The notes: generated by a model from the sequence alone, not told the origin. Counted from the stretch's first letter, positions 1 through 11,229 are shown. The stretch is 64,000 bases of DNA from Aquarana catesbeiana (GCF_042186555.1 NC_133336.1:38930338-38994337), one strand, 5' to 3'. Program-made: numbers and translations.

Positions 1-90
1 ATAAGGAAAACAAAGAATAATTAAAAAAAAAAATAATAATAATAATAATAATAAGTAAAATAAAAGAAATAAAAAAAAAAAAAAAAAAAA
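1..90. repeat. A-rich and (AAT)n low-complexity DNA
   Basis: An A-rich stretch with an AAT triplet run near 32-52 and a long A run near 72-90. No coding signal is seen. Confidence 0.85.
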
Positions 91-1362
91 TTTATAATTC
101 TCGTTGTCTACGGTAAAATGTAATGTTGTGGTGTATTTTAAACTTGTCACAGCAGTTGGCGGTTCAAGGGGTCTTTGGGTGTCAATACAAATTTTACATG
201 GTCACAGGAGTAGTGGGGCCCATCTAAGGATGGCGCTTACATTTGTTAGCGGTGGTTCTCCCAGGAGATAAATCCCCTGGGGGAGGGGAATATGGAGTTA
301 GTTGTGATGTCCGAGTGTCCTCGAGCCTGTTGGGGCACAGCTGAGGATGTAGACCGTTTACAGTTATAAAGTGTGCCTTTTTTAAGATACCCAAAGACCT
401 CTTGCTGTTGGACATTATTTTGTTATTTGTTTTCATGTTCTTTTTGTTATTTATTATTTGGTTAATAAAATTGGCTGCTGTGGCCTTATAAAACCCATGT
501 CACGCAGTCTGTGTCTTTAATTTAATGGTAAGACCCAAGGTTGACGAATCCTTTAGTCAAGTGGTAGCATATGCCTGGCTATGCTGGGTTGTAGGGCTGT
601 GTAAATCTCAGGACTGGATGGACAGAAATATAAACCCTTTATCGGGTAAAGCCTCTACTTTCTATGTATTTCATGTGTGTATTTAGCTGTTTGCCTGGCC
701 TTCACCTTTAAGCATGCATGCTGGAGGTAGCTGCATTGTCATTCCGCCACCGCTTTCCTATATTGATGAAGCCCACACGTTTGCTTTCAGAAGGATGATG
801 GCTGATGGCTTCATTGAAATGCCTCTGTAGGAATGTTGATTGGTTTGGAATGGTTTGATTTTTTTTTTTTTTTATCCTGTTCAGCTGAAGCGATGCAAGG
901 GGTTAACAATGTACAAGTTGCACTGTAAACTATGTTGCCATGACGGTTCCACATTGCAGTGGATTAAGTTCAGAATGTCACGTTTTGTAGAGAGAACGCT
1001 TGTTCTTGTAGATCTCGCTGTTCCAGTACTGCAGAACAAACCCCTCAGGTGCCGGCGACCTTGAACTTCATTTCACTTCGCTGCCTGCATCCAGTGGAGG
1101 TAATAGCTAGTTTGCTGAAGGGTACCTGAATTATTATGAGGCGCCAGTGCTCTGCCACTAGAGAACCCGCCTCCGTACTTGTCCAGGCTTGATACAGGAT
1201 TAGCACTCGCTGATCAAAGCCGAAAACAAAAAACACCATTTTTTTTTTCCCTGTGAGAGACTGGCTGGCAAGATTGTAGACAGCGTACATGCATCACTTA
1301 GGTTCCTCACATACATGTGGTTTATGGCTGATGTACAGAAAACATTTTGTTTTCTTATCATC
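91..1362. other. Unassigned non-coding DNA
   Basis: No gene is recognised. An AATAAA signal lies near 464-469 in a T-rich stretch, followed by a TATAAAA-like string near 488, so 120-530 may be the tail or terminal repeat of an unidentified retroelement. A run of T lies near 860-873. The short open frames on both strands show no domain or biased composition and look like chance. Confidence 0.5.
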
Positions 1363-1366
1363 TTAA

Positions 1367-2594
1367 CCACTTGCTTACCGGGCATTTTTACCCCCTTCCT
1401 GCCTAGGCCAATTTTCAGCTTTTAGCGCTGTCACACTTTGAATGACAATTATGCCGTCATGCAACACTGTACCCATATGACATTTTTTTTACACAAGTAG
1501 AGCTTTCTTTTGGTGGTATTTAATTCCCACTGGGTTTTTTCTGTTTTTTGCTAAAGAAACAAAAAAGACTGATTTTTTTTTTTTAATCATAGTTTGTTAT
1601 AACATTTTGCAAACAGGTGATTTTTCTCCTTCACTGATGGGCACTGATGAGGCTGCACTGATTGGAACTAATAGGCTGCACTGATAGGCACTGATGGGGC
1701 AGCACTGATTGGGCACAGATAGGTGGCACTGATAAGCACTGATAAAGCTGCACTGATGGGCACTGATAAGGTGGCACTGGTGGGCACTGGTGGGCACTGC
1801 TGAGGCAGCACTGATAGGCACTGATGAGGCTGCATTGATGGGAACTAATAGGCACTGATGGGGCAGCACTGATGGGCACTGTTAGGTGGCAGTGATGGGC
1901 ACTGATAAAGCTGCACTGATAAGGTGGCACAGATGAGGCGGCACTGGTGGGCACTGATGAGGCTGCACTGATAGGTGGCACTGATGGGCACTGATAGGTG
2001 GCACTAATGGGTTCTGATAGGTGGCATTGGGCACTGTTAGGTGGCACTAATACGTGGCACTGATGGGCACTGATAGGCGGCACTGATGGGCATTGACAGG
2101 CACTGGTAGGCTGCACTAATAGGTGACACTAATGATGAGGCACTGGTGGGCACTGATTGGCAGCACTTGTGGGCACTGATAGGTGGCACTGGTGGACACT
2201 GATAGGTGGCACTGGTTGGCACTGATTAGCAGCACTGGTGGGCACAGATTGGGAACGATGTCCCTGTAACAGAAGCTGGTTACCGACCTTGTTCTTTTCT
2301 CCTCACACTAATCGTGAGGAGAAAAAAAAGCCAATAACCGGCTTCTGTATACTTGCATGATCAGCTGTCATTGGCTGACAGCTGATCACATGGTAAAGGG
2401 CCACTGTGATTGGCCCTTTACCATGTTCCATGATCAGCCGAGTCCGAAGGACTCGACGATCACAGAGCGCTCTGCCCGTGTGCTCTAGGGGGCATGTGAG
2501 CAGCGCGATCACGGGAGGACGTCTATTCATGCCCTCCCAGCACTGGAAACTTGCGCTGTAGCCGTCTTTTGGCTATAGCATGGGTGGAAAGGGG
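1367..2594 (+). mobile_element. TTAA-flanked non-autonomous DNA transposon, copy A
   Basis: The element is bounded by TTAA at 1363-1366 and 2595-2598. The left end reads CCACTTGCTTACCGGGCA and the right end is its degenerate inverse (AAAGGGG before TTAA). The left 250 bp, including the string CTTTCTTTTGGTGGTATTT, recurs at 22007 and, inverted, in the copies ending at 5039 and 61952. A TTAA target duplication fits the piggyBac or Kolobok superfamily; which one cannot be decided without a transposase, and none is encoded here. An internal minisatellite fills about half the element, and the last 300 bp hold AT/GC palindromes. Confidence 0.75.
1631..2250. repeat. Minisatellite built on GGCACTGATG-like units
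   Basis: More than thirty variant copies of an approximately 10-bp core, grouped in units near 20 bp (GGCACTGATGGGCACTGATA and variants). Open frames through it give artificial Ser/Ala/Cys/Pro/Gln-rich proteins and are not genes. A matching array sits at the same position in copy C (22296-22760). Confidence 0.9.
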
Positions 2595-2950
2595 TTAATA
2601 AGCTTTCCTCTGGGTCCTGGAGTCCAGAGACTTTGTAGAGCTTTGGGTGGGGTAAAGCCTGCAATAACCGCTTGCCGACCAGCTGCAGTACATTTACTGC
2701 GGCAGGCCGGCTCATACAGGCACAATCACGTTCCTGTACATCATGCTTTTCTTCCAGGTCTGCTCGCGCATGCACACGCTGACCTGGAAGACTGTGCTGT
2801 CATTCACTGCAGCACAAGCCAGTGATTTATGGTCAGGATTCACTGATCGGCTGAGTGAACGACAGAACACAACACAGGACTCACAGCAGCAGCGATTTGC
2901 CAGTTTTTTTTCTCTCACTGCAAAGTAAAAACTGACACATTGCCTAGAAA

Positions 2951-3280
2951 GGCCCCTTTCACATGGGCGGAGCGATCGGGTCCACCTGTCAGTTTTTCAG
3001 GCGGACCTGATCGAACCATCTATTGCTCTCTATAGAGGGGCGAATGTCAACAGACATGTGTCCACCCGCTAACATCCAATGCGATCCTGTCCGTTAAAAA
3101 CAGATGAATGGGGATCTGTTCCCCATCTATCTGGCGGATCAGATGGCAGTCAGATGGAAACGGACAGGTGGTCTGTTTCCATGCAACAGCCCATAGAGAA
3201 CAACGGGCTGTGTCCATGTCATCCGCCTGCTCAGCAGGGATCAGCAGACGCTGGCGGACTCCACCAGTGGTAAAGGGGCC
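2951..3280. mobile_element. Candidate nested MITE with GGCCCCTTT ends
   Basis: The left end GGCCCCTTTCACATGGGCGG and the right end TAAAGGGGCC are inverted over 9-10 bp. The interior is rich in imperfect inverted pairs (GGCGGACC, CTGTCC, GATCTG). No clear target duplication is visible, so the boundaries are tentative. Confidence 0.4.
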
Positions 3281-4000
3281 AGCTGATGATTGATCAGTGT
3301 GCCAGCTTGCTGCCGGTACCATGTGATTGCTGTGACTAATCACAGCAGATCACATGACAATTGTAAACAATGGATGGCTTCCTTTTATGCCATCCCTTGT
3401 ATACAATTGTGTTGCTAGCTGTGATTGGTCACAGTGATCCACATGGTACAGACAGGGCCAAACACAGCCCATCTGTATCATGTGATTAGCTGTGACCAAT
3501 CACAGCTAACCACAACAAAAAAAACTGAATGAATCGATTTCATTTAGTAAAATGCTTGCTTATAGCAATGAAATTCACTGCTATAAGCAATCATAATATG
3601 TAAAAAAAAAAAAACCTGATCACTTCCCCAGAGTAGTACAATGTTACTATAGTAACATTATATTGCTCTGGTCACAGAGTGTTAAAAAATATTGTAGAAA
3701 AAGAAAAAAAAATATTTTTTTTAAATTGAAAAAAAAAGTCATTTTTTTCATACTGTCACCAGCCAGTGTCCCTGATCACTGCCCACCAGTTATATGATGA
3801 TGCAGTACTATACAGTAAAAAAAAAAAAATTTAATTTCTTAATATTCCCCAAAAATGTAATTTGGGGGTTATTTGTACTGTTCTGACATTTCTGGGCCTC
3901 AAGAAATGATATAGGCCACCAGTACATAAAGACTGATCGATTTCCAGATACCGTATTTATCGGCGTATAACACACGTTGGCGTATAACACGCACCCCAAG

Positions 4001-4058
4001 TTTAGGAGGGAAGTTTAAGGAAAAAAACTTTTAGGAGGGAAGTTTAAGGAAAAAAACT
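4001..4058. repeat. Two-copy 29-bp tandem duplication
   Basis: TTTAGGAGGGAAGTTTAAGG followed by an A run occurs twice in direct succession just inside the left end of the element at 3951. Confidence 0.8.
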
Positions 4059-4077
4059 TACATTTGAAGTGTGTATC

Positions 4078-4205
4078 TGCAGCCTTGCCCCATGTCCAGC
4101 CTTGCCCAGTGTCCATCTGCAGCTTTGCCCAGCCTTGCCCAGTGTCCAGCCTTGGCAGTGTCCATCTGCAGCCTTGCCCAGTGTTCATCCGCAGCCTTGC
4201 CCAAA
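4078..4205. repeat. Minisatellite with CAGCCTTGCCCAGTGTCCAT units
   Basis: Five to six variant copies of a unit of about 23 bp inside the element at 3951-4636. Confidence 0.75.
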
Positions 4206-5114
4206 ATTGCAGCATTAACGTTTAATGACTGCGCCGCTGAGATTTTTTAAATTATTGTGCCGCTCGTCTTGCAGTCCCACCCATTGGCCCAGCTCCTATG
4301 ATGGACACATCACCGGTCCAATGGCGGGGCTAGGAGGCGGGACTGCGAGCAGAGCCTAGCCATGCCGAGTACATAGTACACTCGGCTCGGTCTTTTTCGG
4401 CGATGTTCACTCCTCTCCCACTCAGACAGCAGGGAGGCGGGACGGCGTCACTACGAGCGCAGCCGAGAAGAGCCGAGCCGAGTGTACTGTGTACTCGGCT
4501 CAGCTCTTCTCTGTCTTTTTCAGCAGCGGTGGCTTTTCCCGTCACAAACAGCGGGGATCGGCGTATAACACGCACCCACGATTTTCCCCTGATTTTAAGG
4601 GGAAAAAAAGTGCATGTTATACGCCGATAAATACGGTATATACTATAGTTTGTGGACTCTATAACTTTCCTACAGACTAAATAATATACTGGACATTAAT
4701 GTGGGTTATTTTAAACAAAGAAGTGTAGCAGAATACATGTTGGCCCAAATTTTTGAAGAAAGATTATTTATTTGCAAAATAAAAACAAATCTGAAACAAA
4801 GAAAAATGTTGGTGTTTTTCATTGGTTTTTTAATTTATTTATCAAAAAATAAAAAACCCAGTGGTGATTAAATACCTTCAACAGAAAATTGTAGTTGTGT
4901 GAACAAAATGATAAAAAAATTTAGTTTGAGTACAGTGTTGCACGACCACGTAATTGTCATTCAAAATACAATGGCGCTCAAAGCTGAAAATTTACCTGGG
5001 TAGGAAGGGGGTAAAAGTGCCCGGTATTGAAGCGATTAAAGTGTATGTACTGTATAATGTAAAAGAAAAACTTTTTTTTTTTTTTTTCGTTTTGAATAGA
5101 GTGGGGAAGAGTTA

Positions 5115-5504
5115 TGCCCTGTACACACGGGCAGACTTTTCGGCAACAAAGGTCCGATGGTCTTTCCAACGGACTTTCAACGGACTTTCTAATGAACGGA
5201 CTTGCCTACACACGATCACAGCAAAGTCTGAAGGACTGGACTAAAATAAGGAAGTTGATAGCCAGTAGCCAATAGCTGCCCTAGCGTTGTTTTTTGTCCA
5301 TCGGACTAGCATACAGACGAGCGGATTTTTCGACTGGACTCGAGTCCGTCAGAAAGTTTTGAAGCATGTTCCAAATCTAAAGTCAGATTTTCGACAGAAA
5401 AAGTCCGTTGCAGGTCCGATGAAGCCCACACACGGTCGAATTGTCAGACGGATTTGTTCCGTCGGACCAGTCTGGTCGAAAAGTCCACCCATGTGTACAC
5501 AGCA
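5115..5504. mobile_element. Harbinger-type MITE
   Basis: Ends TGCCCTGTACACACGG and ATGTGTACACAGCA are inverted and flanked by TTA at 5112-5114 and 5505-5507. Repeated GTCCGA/TCGGAC strings are scattered inside. The 3-bp TTA/TAA duplication and ends fit PIF/Harbinger, and the ends resemble those of the multi-gene Harbinger element at 7386. Confidence 0.8.
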
Positions 5505-5507
5505 TTA

Positions 5508-6766
5508 GGCCCTCTCTTAGCTATTTTTTTGCTGACTGAGTTCCTTCTGGGAGGATTTACCCCGCTATTTGTCCCGTTGACCAGAGTCATGAGATCAAAG
5601 TGAATAGGCGCGCTTACATGCGTAAAATCGCACATGACCCTCTTTTTTTGGAATGCAACACATAGCAATGCACTACCATTCATAGCCCCAGTTCATTGGG
5701 TTGCCATAAAAAATTAATAGAACCACAAATCAGCAATGTATGTTACATGCTTTACCAAGAATTGCCATAACGTGCACATTATTGCAACATGGCTTGTGTC
5801 ATCAATGTCCAGCCTCAATGTCACTCAGCTATGTTTACAGGTTCTTTAATATCTCACTTTTGTCTACACCAAGCATTCTCATCATTTTATTTTCAACCCT
5901 TGGAAATCTACTGCAATTGGCGTTGGTAGAGTTTAAGCCTGGTCTCCTTTATCTGTTTACATACACTGGTAGTAGACTCTCCAGGTCACTGGAGACCCCT
6001 TGGCAAAAGAAGGCATCATATGATGTTACAGTATTTCACTGTGCATTGAGCACAGCAGAGATGCCGTCGCCATTAATGCGCTCTTCCCCAGGCCCCATAT
6101 GATGGATCACACTGCTTCCAAATCTCTCTTACGGAGATCAGCACAACGTGAAGCTTATTACTGGGCTGCCTGGCTGGCCTGGAGGTGGCGGATACCTGGG
6201 ACGAAGCTCGGGTCTGGGATACCAGTGACACCAGACATTAATCAGAGAAGTAAGGAAAGTAGCAAACCAGAAGGAGAGATAATTGGGACAATCATTTGTG
6301 GTCGATTGAGGCTAGGGGCCTTCAGTATAGAAGATAAAATGTCAGAGGTAAGTTTATCAACTCAACGGAAAGGAGAATGTTTTTTGGCCAAGTTTACCTA
6401 ACTTTTTTTAGGTTTTACAAGTTTATTAACTGATGTTGTATATCCTTTTTTTAATTATTTCTATAAATGTTTGTCAATAGTTGTACAACCTCTGTAAGTG
6501 CCTGCCCATTCTAACTTCAAGTCTTTCTAGTGCGTTGCATTATCACATGTTGTTTCACATTTTAATGTATGCTTCAAAAGGGCAGATGTTCAAATTAATT
6601 AGCTGCCAGTGCACTAAAACAGACAAAATATGGATACACAGCACACCCCAAGGAACAGCAGTTCATGACCCTGAATTGAGGTGCGCTGCAACACATGCAC
6701 TTCCAATGTGCATTGCATTAGTGCATTAGAATGACACCACGCATTGAAGTAACAAGAGCGTTAGCG
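5508..6766. other. Unassigned DNA without a supported gene
   Basis: Two plus-strand open frames (5740-6102 and 6099-6401) carry no recognisable domain. ATGTCAGAG at 6340-6348 is followed by a good donor-like GTAAGTTT, so a first exon cannot be excluded, but nothing downstream supports it. Confidence 0.4.
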
Positions 6767-6846
6767 CTATAGGTGTGCGCAGCCTATTGCAATAGGGTAT
6801 GCACCCCAAAGCTCAAATACACACATGTGTGTGTATATACTGTATA
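6767..6846. mobile_element. Fragment of a GGTGTGCGC-ended MITE
   Basis: CTATAGGTGTGCGCAGCC and the following GGGTATGCACCCC resemble the left side of the MITE at 35317-35902. The fragment stops at the TA where the Tc1 element at 6849 begins. Confidence 0.5.
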
Positions 6847-7052
6847 TACAGTGCCTTGGAAAAGTATTCATACCCCTTGACATTTTCCACATTTTATCAT
6901 GTTACAACCAAAAATGTAAATGTATTTTATTGGGATTTTATGTGACAGACCAACACAAAGTGGCACATAATTGTGAAATGGAAGAAAAATGATAAATGGT
7001 TTTCCAAATTTTTTACAAATAAATATGTGAAAAGTGAGGTGTGCATTTGTAT

Positions 7053-7385
7053 TCAGCCCCCCTGAGTCAATACTTTGTAGAACCACCTTTTGCTGCAATT
7101 ACAGCTGCTTTTTGGGGATGCCTCTACCAGCTTTTCACATCTAGAGCATGTCATTTTTGCCCATTCTTCTTTGCAAAATAGCTCAAGCTTTATCAGATTG
7201 GATGGAGATCTGTCTTGCCACATATTCTCAATTGGATTAAGGTCTAGACTTTGACTGGTCCATTCTAACACATGAATATGCTTTGATCTAAACCATTCCA
7301 TTGTAGCTCTGGCTGTATGTTTTGGGTCGTTGTCCTGCTGGAAGGTGAACCTCCGCCCCAGTCTCAAGTCTTTTGGAGACTCTAA
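7053..7385 (-). pseudogene. Tc1 transposase pseudogene, C-terminal segment
   Basis: Read on the minus strand, this segment encodes the end of a DD34E transposase: the string QQDNDPKHTARAT with the second catalytic Asp, then LDLNPIENMW with the catalytic Glu, then the tail. The first catalytic region lies upstream at 13392-13644, displaced by the Harbinger insertion at 7386. In the C-terminal part the frame is lost after ENMW and the final residues are scrambled, so no active enzyme could be made. The family normally has about 340 residues in one exon and cuts and joins transposon ends at TA sites in the nucleus. Confidence 0.8.
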
Positions 7386-7689
7386 TGCCCCGTACACACG
7401 GTCAGATTTTCCGATGGACAATGTCCGATCGGAGCGTGTTGTCGGAAATTCCGACCGTGTGTGGGCTCCATCGGACATTTTCCATCGGATTTTCCGACAC
7501 ACAAAGTTGGACAGCAGGAGATAAAATTTTCCGACAACAAAATCCGATCGCGTCAATTCCGACCGTGTGTGGCCTGTTCCGACGCACAAAGTGCCACGCA
7601 TGCTCAGAAGAAATTCCGACACGGGACAGCTCGTTCTGGTAAACTTAGCGTTCGCAATGGATACAGCACTTTCGTCACGCTGCAATGTT

Positions 7690-8160
7690 CAAAATGGTTT
7701 AATACAGCGCACTCTCTTCTTCTTTATAATGTGACAAGAATTAAGTTGTTTTGATGCTCATATTCACACACACTTCTCACAAACTTCTTTCGTTACTATT
7801 TATCGGGATTCCCTCAATATATTTTGATTTCTCACATCTGACAACATATTTTTTTTTTTTTTTTACTTTAATGTAGATTCTTTTTTTGTGTTTCTCTTTT
7901 TTAATTGTTTTTTTTTGGTGATTTTGATTTGTACTCCCAAAAATGTTTGTGTGTTTTTTGTGACAAGTTCCCACAACACCACTAATATGTTGTTCTATTT
8001 AATCTGTAGGAGATTGTTTGGTGTTGTTGTCCCTTGTTAATTTCACATTTTATGTTTTTAGAAATGTACCTTATTCATCACCAACAAACTGTCCTTTTTG
8101 GATGAAAACACACACAGGAGAGTAAAATTTACCGAATAAAATTTTATTAAGGGGTCACAA
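7690..8160. other. AT-rich non-coding stretch inside the Harbinger element
   Basis: Long T runs near 7850-7920. Nothing recognisable; it probably serves as subterminal or 3' untranslated DNA for the minus-strand MADF gene. Confidence 0.4.
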
Positions 8161-8174
8161 CTATAAACAAAGAG

Positions 8175-8440
8175 GGAGGCAATGCTGGAGAAACTGCAGA
8201 AATTGGCGAAGCCTTGGACCTCCAGGGCAGACATCAATTATTTAAAAGCAAAATTGGTGGCCTGAGGAGTCCTTATCTAAGGGAGGGCAGTCTGGTCCAG
8301 AAGTCCCAGAGATCCGGAAAGCAGCAGATGACATCTATGTCCCCAGGCTGTGGTCATACGAGAGACTGCATCTTCTGTCAGACCAGACTGAACCAAGGGC
8401 AATCACTCTCAGGTCTTCCTTCCACGCTTCCTTCCAGGCT
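8175..8440 (+). pseudogene. Inverted partial copy of the MADF exon
   Basis: On the plus strand, 8175-8440 closely matches the minus-strand MADF exon at about 9270-9530. Shared strings include TTGGTGGCCTGAGGAG, TGTCCCCAGGCTGTGG and GAGAGACTGC, and both continue into CTTCCTTCCA. Translation gives YLKAKIGGLR followed by shifted frames, caused by a one-base loss in the A run and other indels, so no MADF protein is made. It lies tail to tail with the intact gene and could pair with that gene's transcript. Confidence 0.75.
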
Positions 8441-9635
8441 TTGGCTGTGGTGGTGGAGTTGTGGCAGCAGGAGGAGGAGGAGGATCGTCGATCTCAATGA
8501 CATCCGTCTTGTGTGTCAGTTCCCCACTCTCCCCCTTACGAAGGACTTTATAAATCAGGTCCTCAGAGATCTTGCGTTGGCCCTCCTGCATGCCCTGCAA
8601 TTTGGTGGCAGCCATGCAGGCAAAGGCCTCTTCAGGACTGGGGAAGGCTCTGAGGGACGCCGAAGCCTCCTGGATCAGCCTGTATGCTGAATCCTGCACA
8701 GAACTGGGAGTGGCCTTCCTGGCTCGTTTATGTGGCAGACGGAGGGGAGGGACCTGAGACTCAGTCAGGCTGCGGCTTGTCCCAGGCTTCTCTTGGCTGA
8801 CACTTAGCCCCGCCTCCTCCTGGCTGACACTAATCCCCGCCTCCTCCTGGCTGCCACTAATCCCCGCCTCCTCCTGGCTGCCACATTCCACAGCCTCCTC
8901 CTGGCTGAGGTCTTCCTGTGTATGAAAAAGGGACATAGTTTTAGTATTGTTTTCATCAATCACACACAATTTTCACCTCCTGACTGCTGCAAATTGAATG
9001 TTAACAAATATAACAGACTATCCTTCTGAGCCCAGCATTTTGCATTCTTGTCCCAATTTTGGGTGCCCACTACTGTCTATTGATATGTAAAACACTTTAT
9101 GAAATCAGCAATTAGTGATCAATAATAACATCTAGTAAACATCATTTATTTATTGCCCAGAAATCTGTAGAAGAATGCTATACCTGACTCCAGCTTGGCT
9201 CCTCCACTTCTTCCTGGCTGGAAGGCCCAGGTTGGACATCAGAAGCCTCAGCTGGGGTGGAAGGAAGTGTGGAAGGAAGAGTAGAGAGGGATTCCCTGAC
9301 TTCAGTGTGGTCTGACAGAAATCGCAGTCTCTCATAGTACCACAGCCTGGGGACATAAATGTCATCTGCTGCAGCTCCAGACCTCTGGGAATCTGTGACC
9401 TTCTTGCGCTCCCTAAGATATGTGCTCCTCAGGCCACCAATTTTTGCTTTTAAATAAGGGATGGTTGCTGTGGGGACCACTGGCTTCACCAACTCCAGCA
9501 GTTTCTCCAGCGCTGCCTGCCTCTTCTGTTTGTGGTTATAGTGGGGGTGTCTGACTTGCCACAGACAGGGCAGCTCCCTGTACTTGTCAATAAACAGGGG
9601 CAGGAAATTGTGGTTGTTGAACCCATCCATTTTCT
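8409..9635 (-). CDS. MADF-domain DNA-binding protein of the Harbinger element
   Basis: Two coding exons are inferred on the minus strand: 9635-9184 (ATG at 9630-9628) and 8915-8409. The donor CAG|GTATAG and the acceptor CATACACAG|GAAG are both in phase 0 and join an open frame of 317 residues. Residues about 10-100 form a MADF domain: FIDKYRELPCLW, a basic middle, YLKAKIGGLRSTYLRERKKV, then PRLWYYERLRFL. A Ser/Gln/Glu-rich linker with four SQEEAG-type repeats follows, then a BESS-like segment (SPEEAFACMAATKLQ) and a basic tail GRKRGRK that could be a nuclear localisation signal. A noncoding first exon (about 9786-9745, donor AAG|GTAGGA, acceptor TTGCAG) is likely, because starting at ATG 9786 would join out of frame. 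MADF proteins bind DNA; a role at the transposon ends is inferred. Confidence 0.75.
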
Positions 9636-9903
9636 CTGCAAGACACAACACAAGACAAACCCTAATGTCAGGCCAAACTCCCCTAATCTTGTTACAATAT
9701 AGGCTTCCATTTTGAAGCAGTATAGGCCCAAGTTTAGATCCTACCTTCGTTAGCACGATCGGCGTCTCCGATGCTCCTTCCTCCACTCACAGATCGTACG
9801 TAAGACGCGCGCGTTACGATTTATACACACTGCGCATGCGTATAACTCCGCCCGCCCCTGACGTTCTTTCTAGTCTATTCCCCGCCCCTTTTCGTTCGGC
9901 GCA
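9636..9903. promoter_or_regulatory. Divergent promoter between the MADF and Myb-like genes
   Basis: The 117 bp between the inferred minus-strand leader (ending 9786) and the plus-strand ATG at 9904 are CpG-rich. They hold GC-box-like strings (CCGCCCGCCCC, CCCCGCCCC) and a TATACACACTGCGCATGCGT stretch. The head-to-head genes with one compact GC-rich interval suggest shared bidirectional transcription; start sites are not shown by sequence alone. Confidence 0.5.
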
Positions 9904-11229
9904 GTGGAGGAAGAGCACATGGCGGATAGACAGCAGGATCGTGCTAATTACAGCAACGAGGAGGAGGAGGAAAGGCCGGAGCCTGAAACGTCCCGATCCA
10001 GAAGGAGATTAAAGGACTCAAATATGTCCTTTGGGGAGATGTTGGAGATGGTGGACATCCTGAAGAAGGCCGACTATGATGGAAAGTATGGGCCTTTTCC
10101 CAACCACAATGTCCGAAAGGCCAAGATCATGGCGAAAGTGGTCAGGAGTCTGCACCGGAAATTCGGGGTACAACGATCGAAAGATCAGCTCAGGAAGCGG
10201 TAGTCGGACCTGAAATTACGAGAACATGAGCAGTACAGAAAGATCCGGAGAGTGCTGCAAAAAAGTAAGTAGTTGTGCTGTGTTCCTATTCTTTATGTTT
10301 ATGACGTTCGTGGTGCTCCATGTGCTTTTAGGAACTGTTGTACAGTTTAAAATGGCAACTTTCATGTTCATGGGCACATTATTCGTTCGGATCACACATT
10401 TTTATTTCGGACGATAAAATATCATTGTTTAGGCCATATGCATTTGGCCACCATTTTGACGCCCTATACTTGTCTTCAAAGAATTGGGTTGTGTAGATGG
10501 CTTTGTTACTAGAATGAAATGCAAATTAGATTCTGTGTAAGGAGAGGACACTCAGCTGCTGTTTTCACATCTGGACACTGGAGCACTAGTGTGGGACACA
10601 AGAACACCATTTTTATTAGGGGGGCCACACAGGTGCTCCAGTGTATACTATAGGGGGGGCTACATCTGTGAAGCTTGTACTAAACAGGTAAAGTATTGCA
10701 GCTTGACAAAGGACACTAAAAAAGCTACATCTTGGAACTCGGCTAAAATAGATAATTGTACCCCACTTCCAAGCAATGTTTCCTATTTCTAGTTCTGCCA
10801 TCAAATATCTGTGTGCTAATTATACCATTTTTGTTTTACATAGGGGAGAAAAGACTCGGAGGACACCCCTCATCCGAGGAGACCAGAGCCCCCCCCCCTC
10901 TGGAAGAAGGGGAAATCCCCCCAACACAAGATGAGCAGGAGGAAGAAGACGTGGTGGAACTAGTCACCACAACAGGTGAGTGTCTGCAACCACAGGCTCA
11001 GATAAGAGATGGATTGCGGCATTTTTTTGCAAACCTAACTTATTTTGGGGTTCCTCTCTTTTTAGGTGATCGTGAGGTTGTGGATCCAGATCCTTTCACA
11101 TCCGAAAGTGCCCAGATCCTGATCGGGGAGATCATGGGGTGTAATTTACAATTGGAAAACATCAAGCAAAACATCAATGATGTTATTCCAAAATATAAAA
11201 ACATCATTGATGTTTTGGGGCGAGTTTAA
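9904..11229 (+). pseudogene. Myb/SANT-like DNA-binding protein gene, three exons, one nonsense codon
   Basis: Three exons are supported: 9904-10264 (donor AAAA|GTAAGT), 10844-10975 (acceptor TTTTACATAG, donor ACAG|GTGAGT) and 11066-11229 (acceptor CTCTCTTTTTAG). All junctions are phase 1 and stay in frame, giving 219 codons including the stop. Residues about 45-110 are a Myb/SANT-like helix bundle (FGEMLEMVDILKKADYDGKY, then RSLHRKFGV and RSKDQLRKR). The expected Trp of the motif KRWSDLK is a TAG stop at 10201-10203, a one-base change from TGG, so the protein would end early unless read through. Exons 2 and 3 encode an acidic Pro/Glu-rich linker and a C-terminal helical region. Such proteins partner Harbinger transposases in import and end binding in other vertebrates; that role is inferred here. 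Confidence 0.75.

Larger units (their letters stand above)
3951..4636. mobile_element. Non-autonomous DNA transposon with 26-bp terminal inverted repeats
   Basis: The left end CCGTATTTATCGGCGTATAA is exactly inverted at the right end (TTATACGCCGATAAATACGG, ending 4636), flanked by TA on both sides. The right 80 bp is itself a hairpin, because GGCGTATAACACGCAC at 4560 pairs with the terminus. Two tandem arrays lie inside. The 686-bp element encodes nothing convincing. The superfamily is not assigned; a TA duplication is only suggested by the flanks. Confidence 0.75.
2664..5039 (-). mobile_element. TTAA-family DNA transposon, copy B, reversed and carrying nested insertions
   Basis: The right end (GGTATTGAAGCG before TTAA at 5036-5039) is the inverse of the left ends of copies A and C, so this copy is reversed. 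Its left end, ATAACCGCTTGCCGACC, matches the corresponding end of the element at 61055 with the TTAA mutated to ATAA. The body holds paired strings such as TGTGATTGGTCACAG near 3420-3500. Two other elements lie inside it (2951-3280 and 3951-4636). No protein is encoded. Confidence 0.6.

Noticed and set aside
545..620. tRNA-like A-box string TAGTCAAGTGGTAGCA, suggesting a SINE
   Set aside because: No B box at a suitable distance and no cloverleaf.
1597..2222. Long open frames rich in Ser, Ala, Cys, Pro and Gln on the minus strand
   Set aside because: They are translations of a 10-20 bp minisatellite; all frames stay open because of the repeat.
5740..6401. Two overlapping plus-strand frames, the second ending near a good splice donor
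   Set aside because: No recognisable domain, no acceptor partner and no downstream exon in the window.
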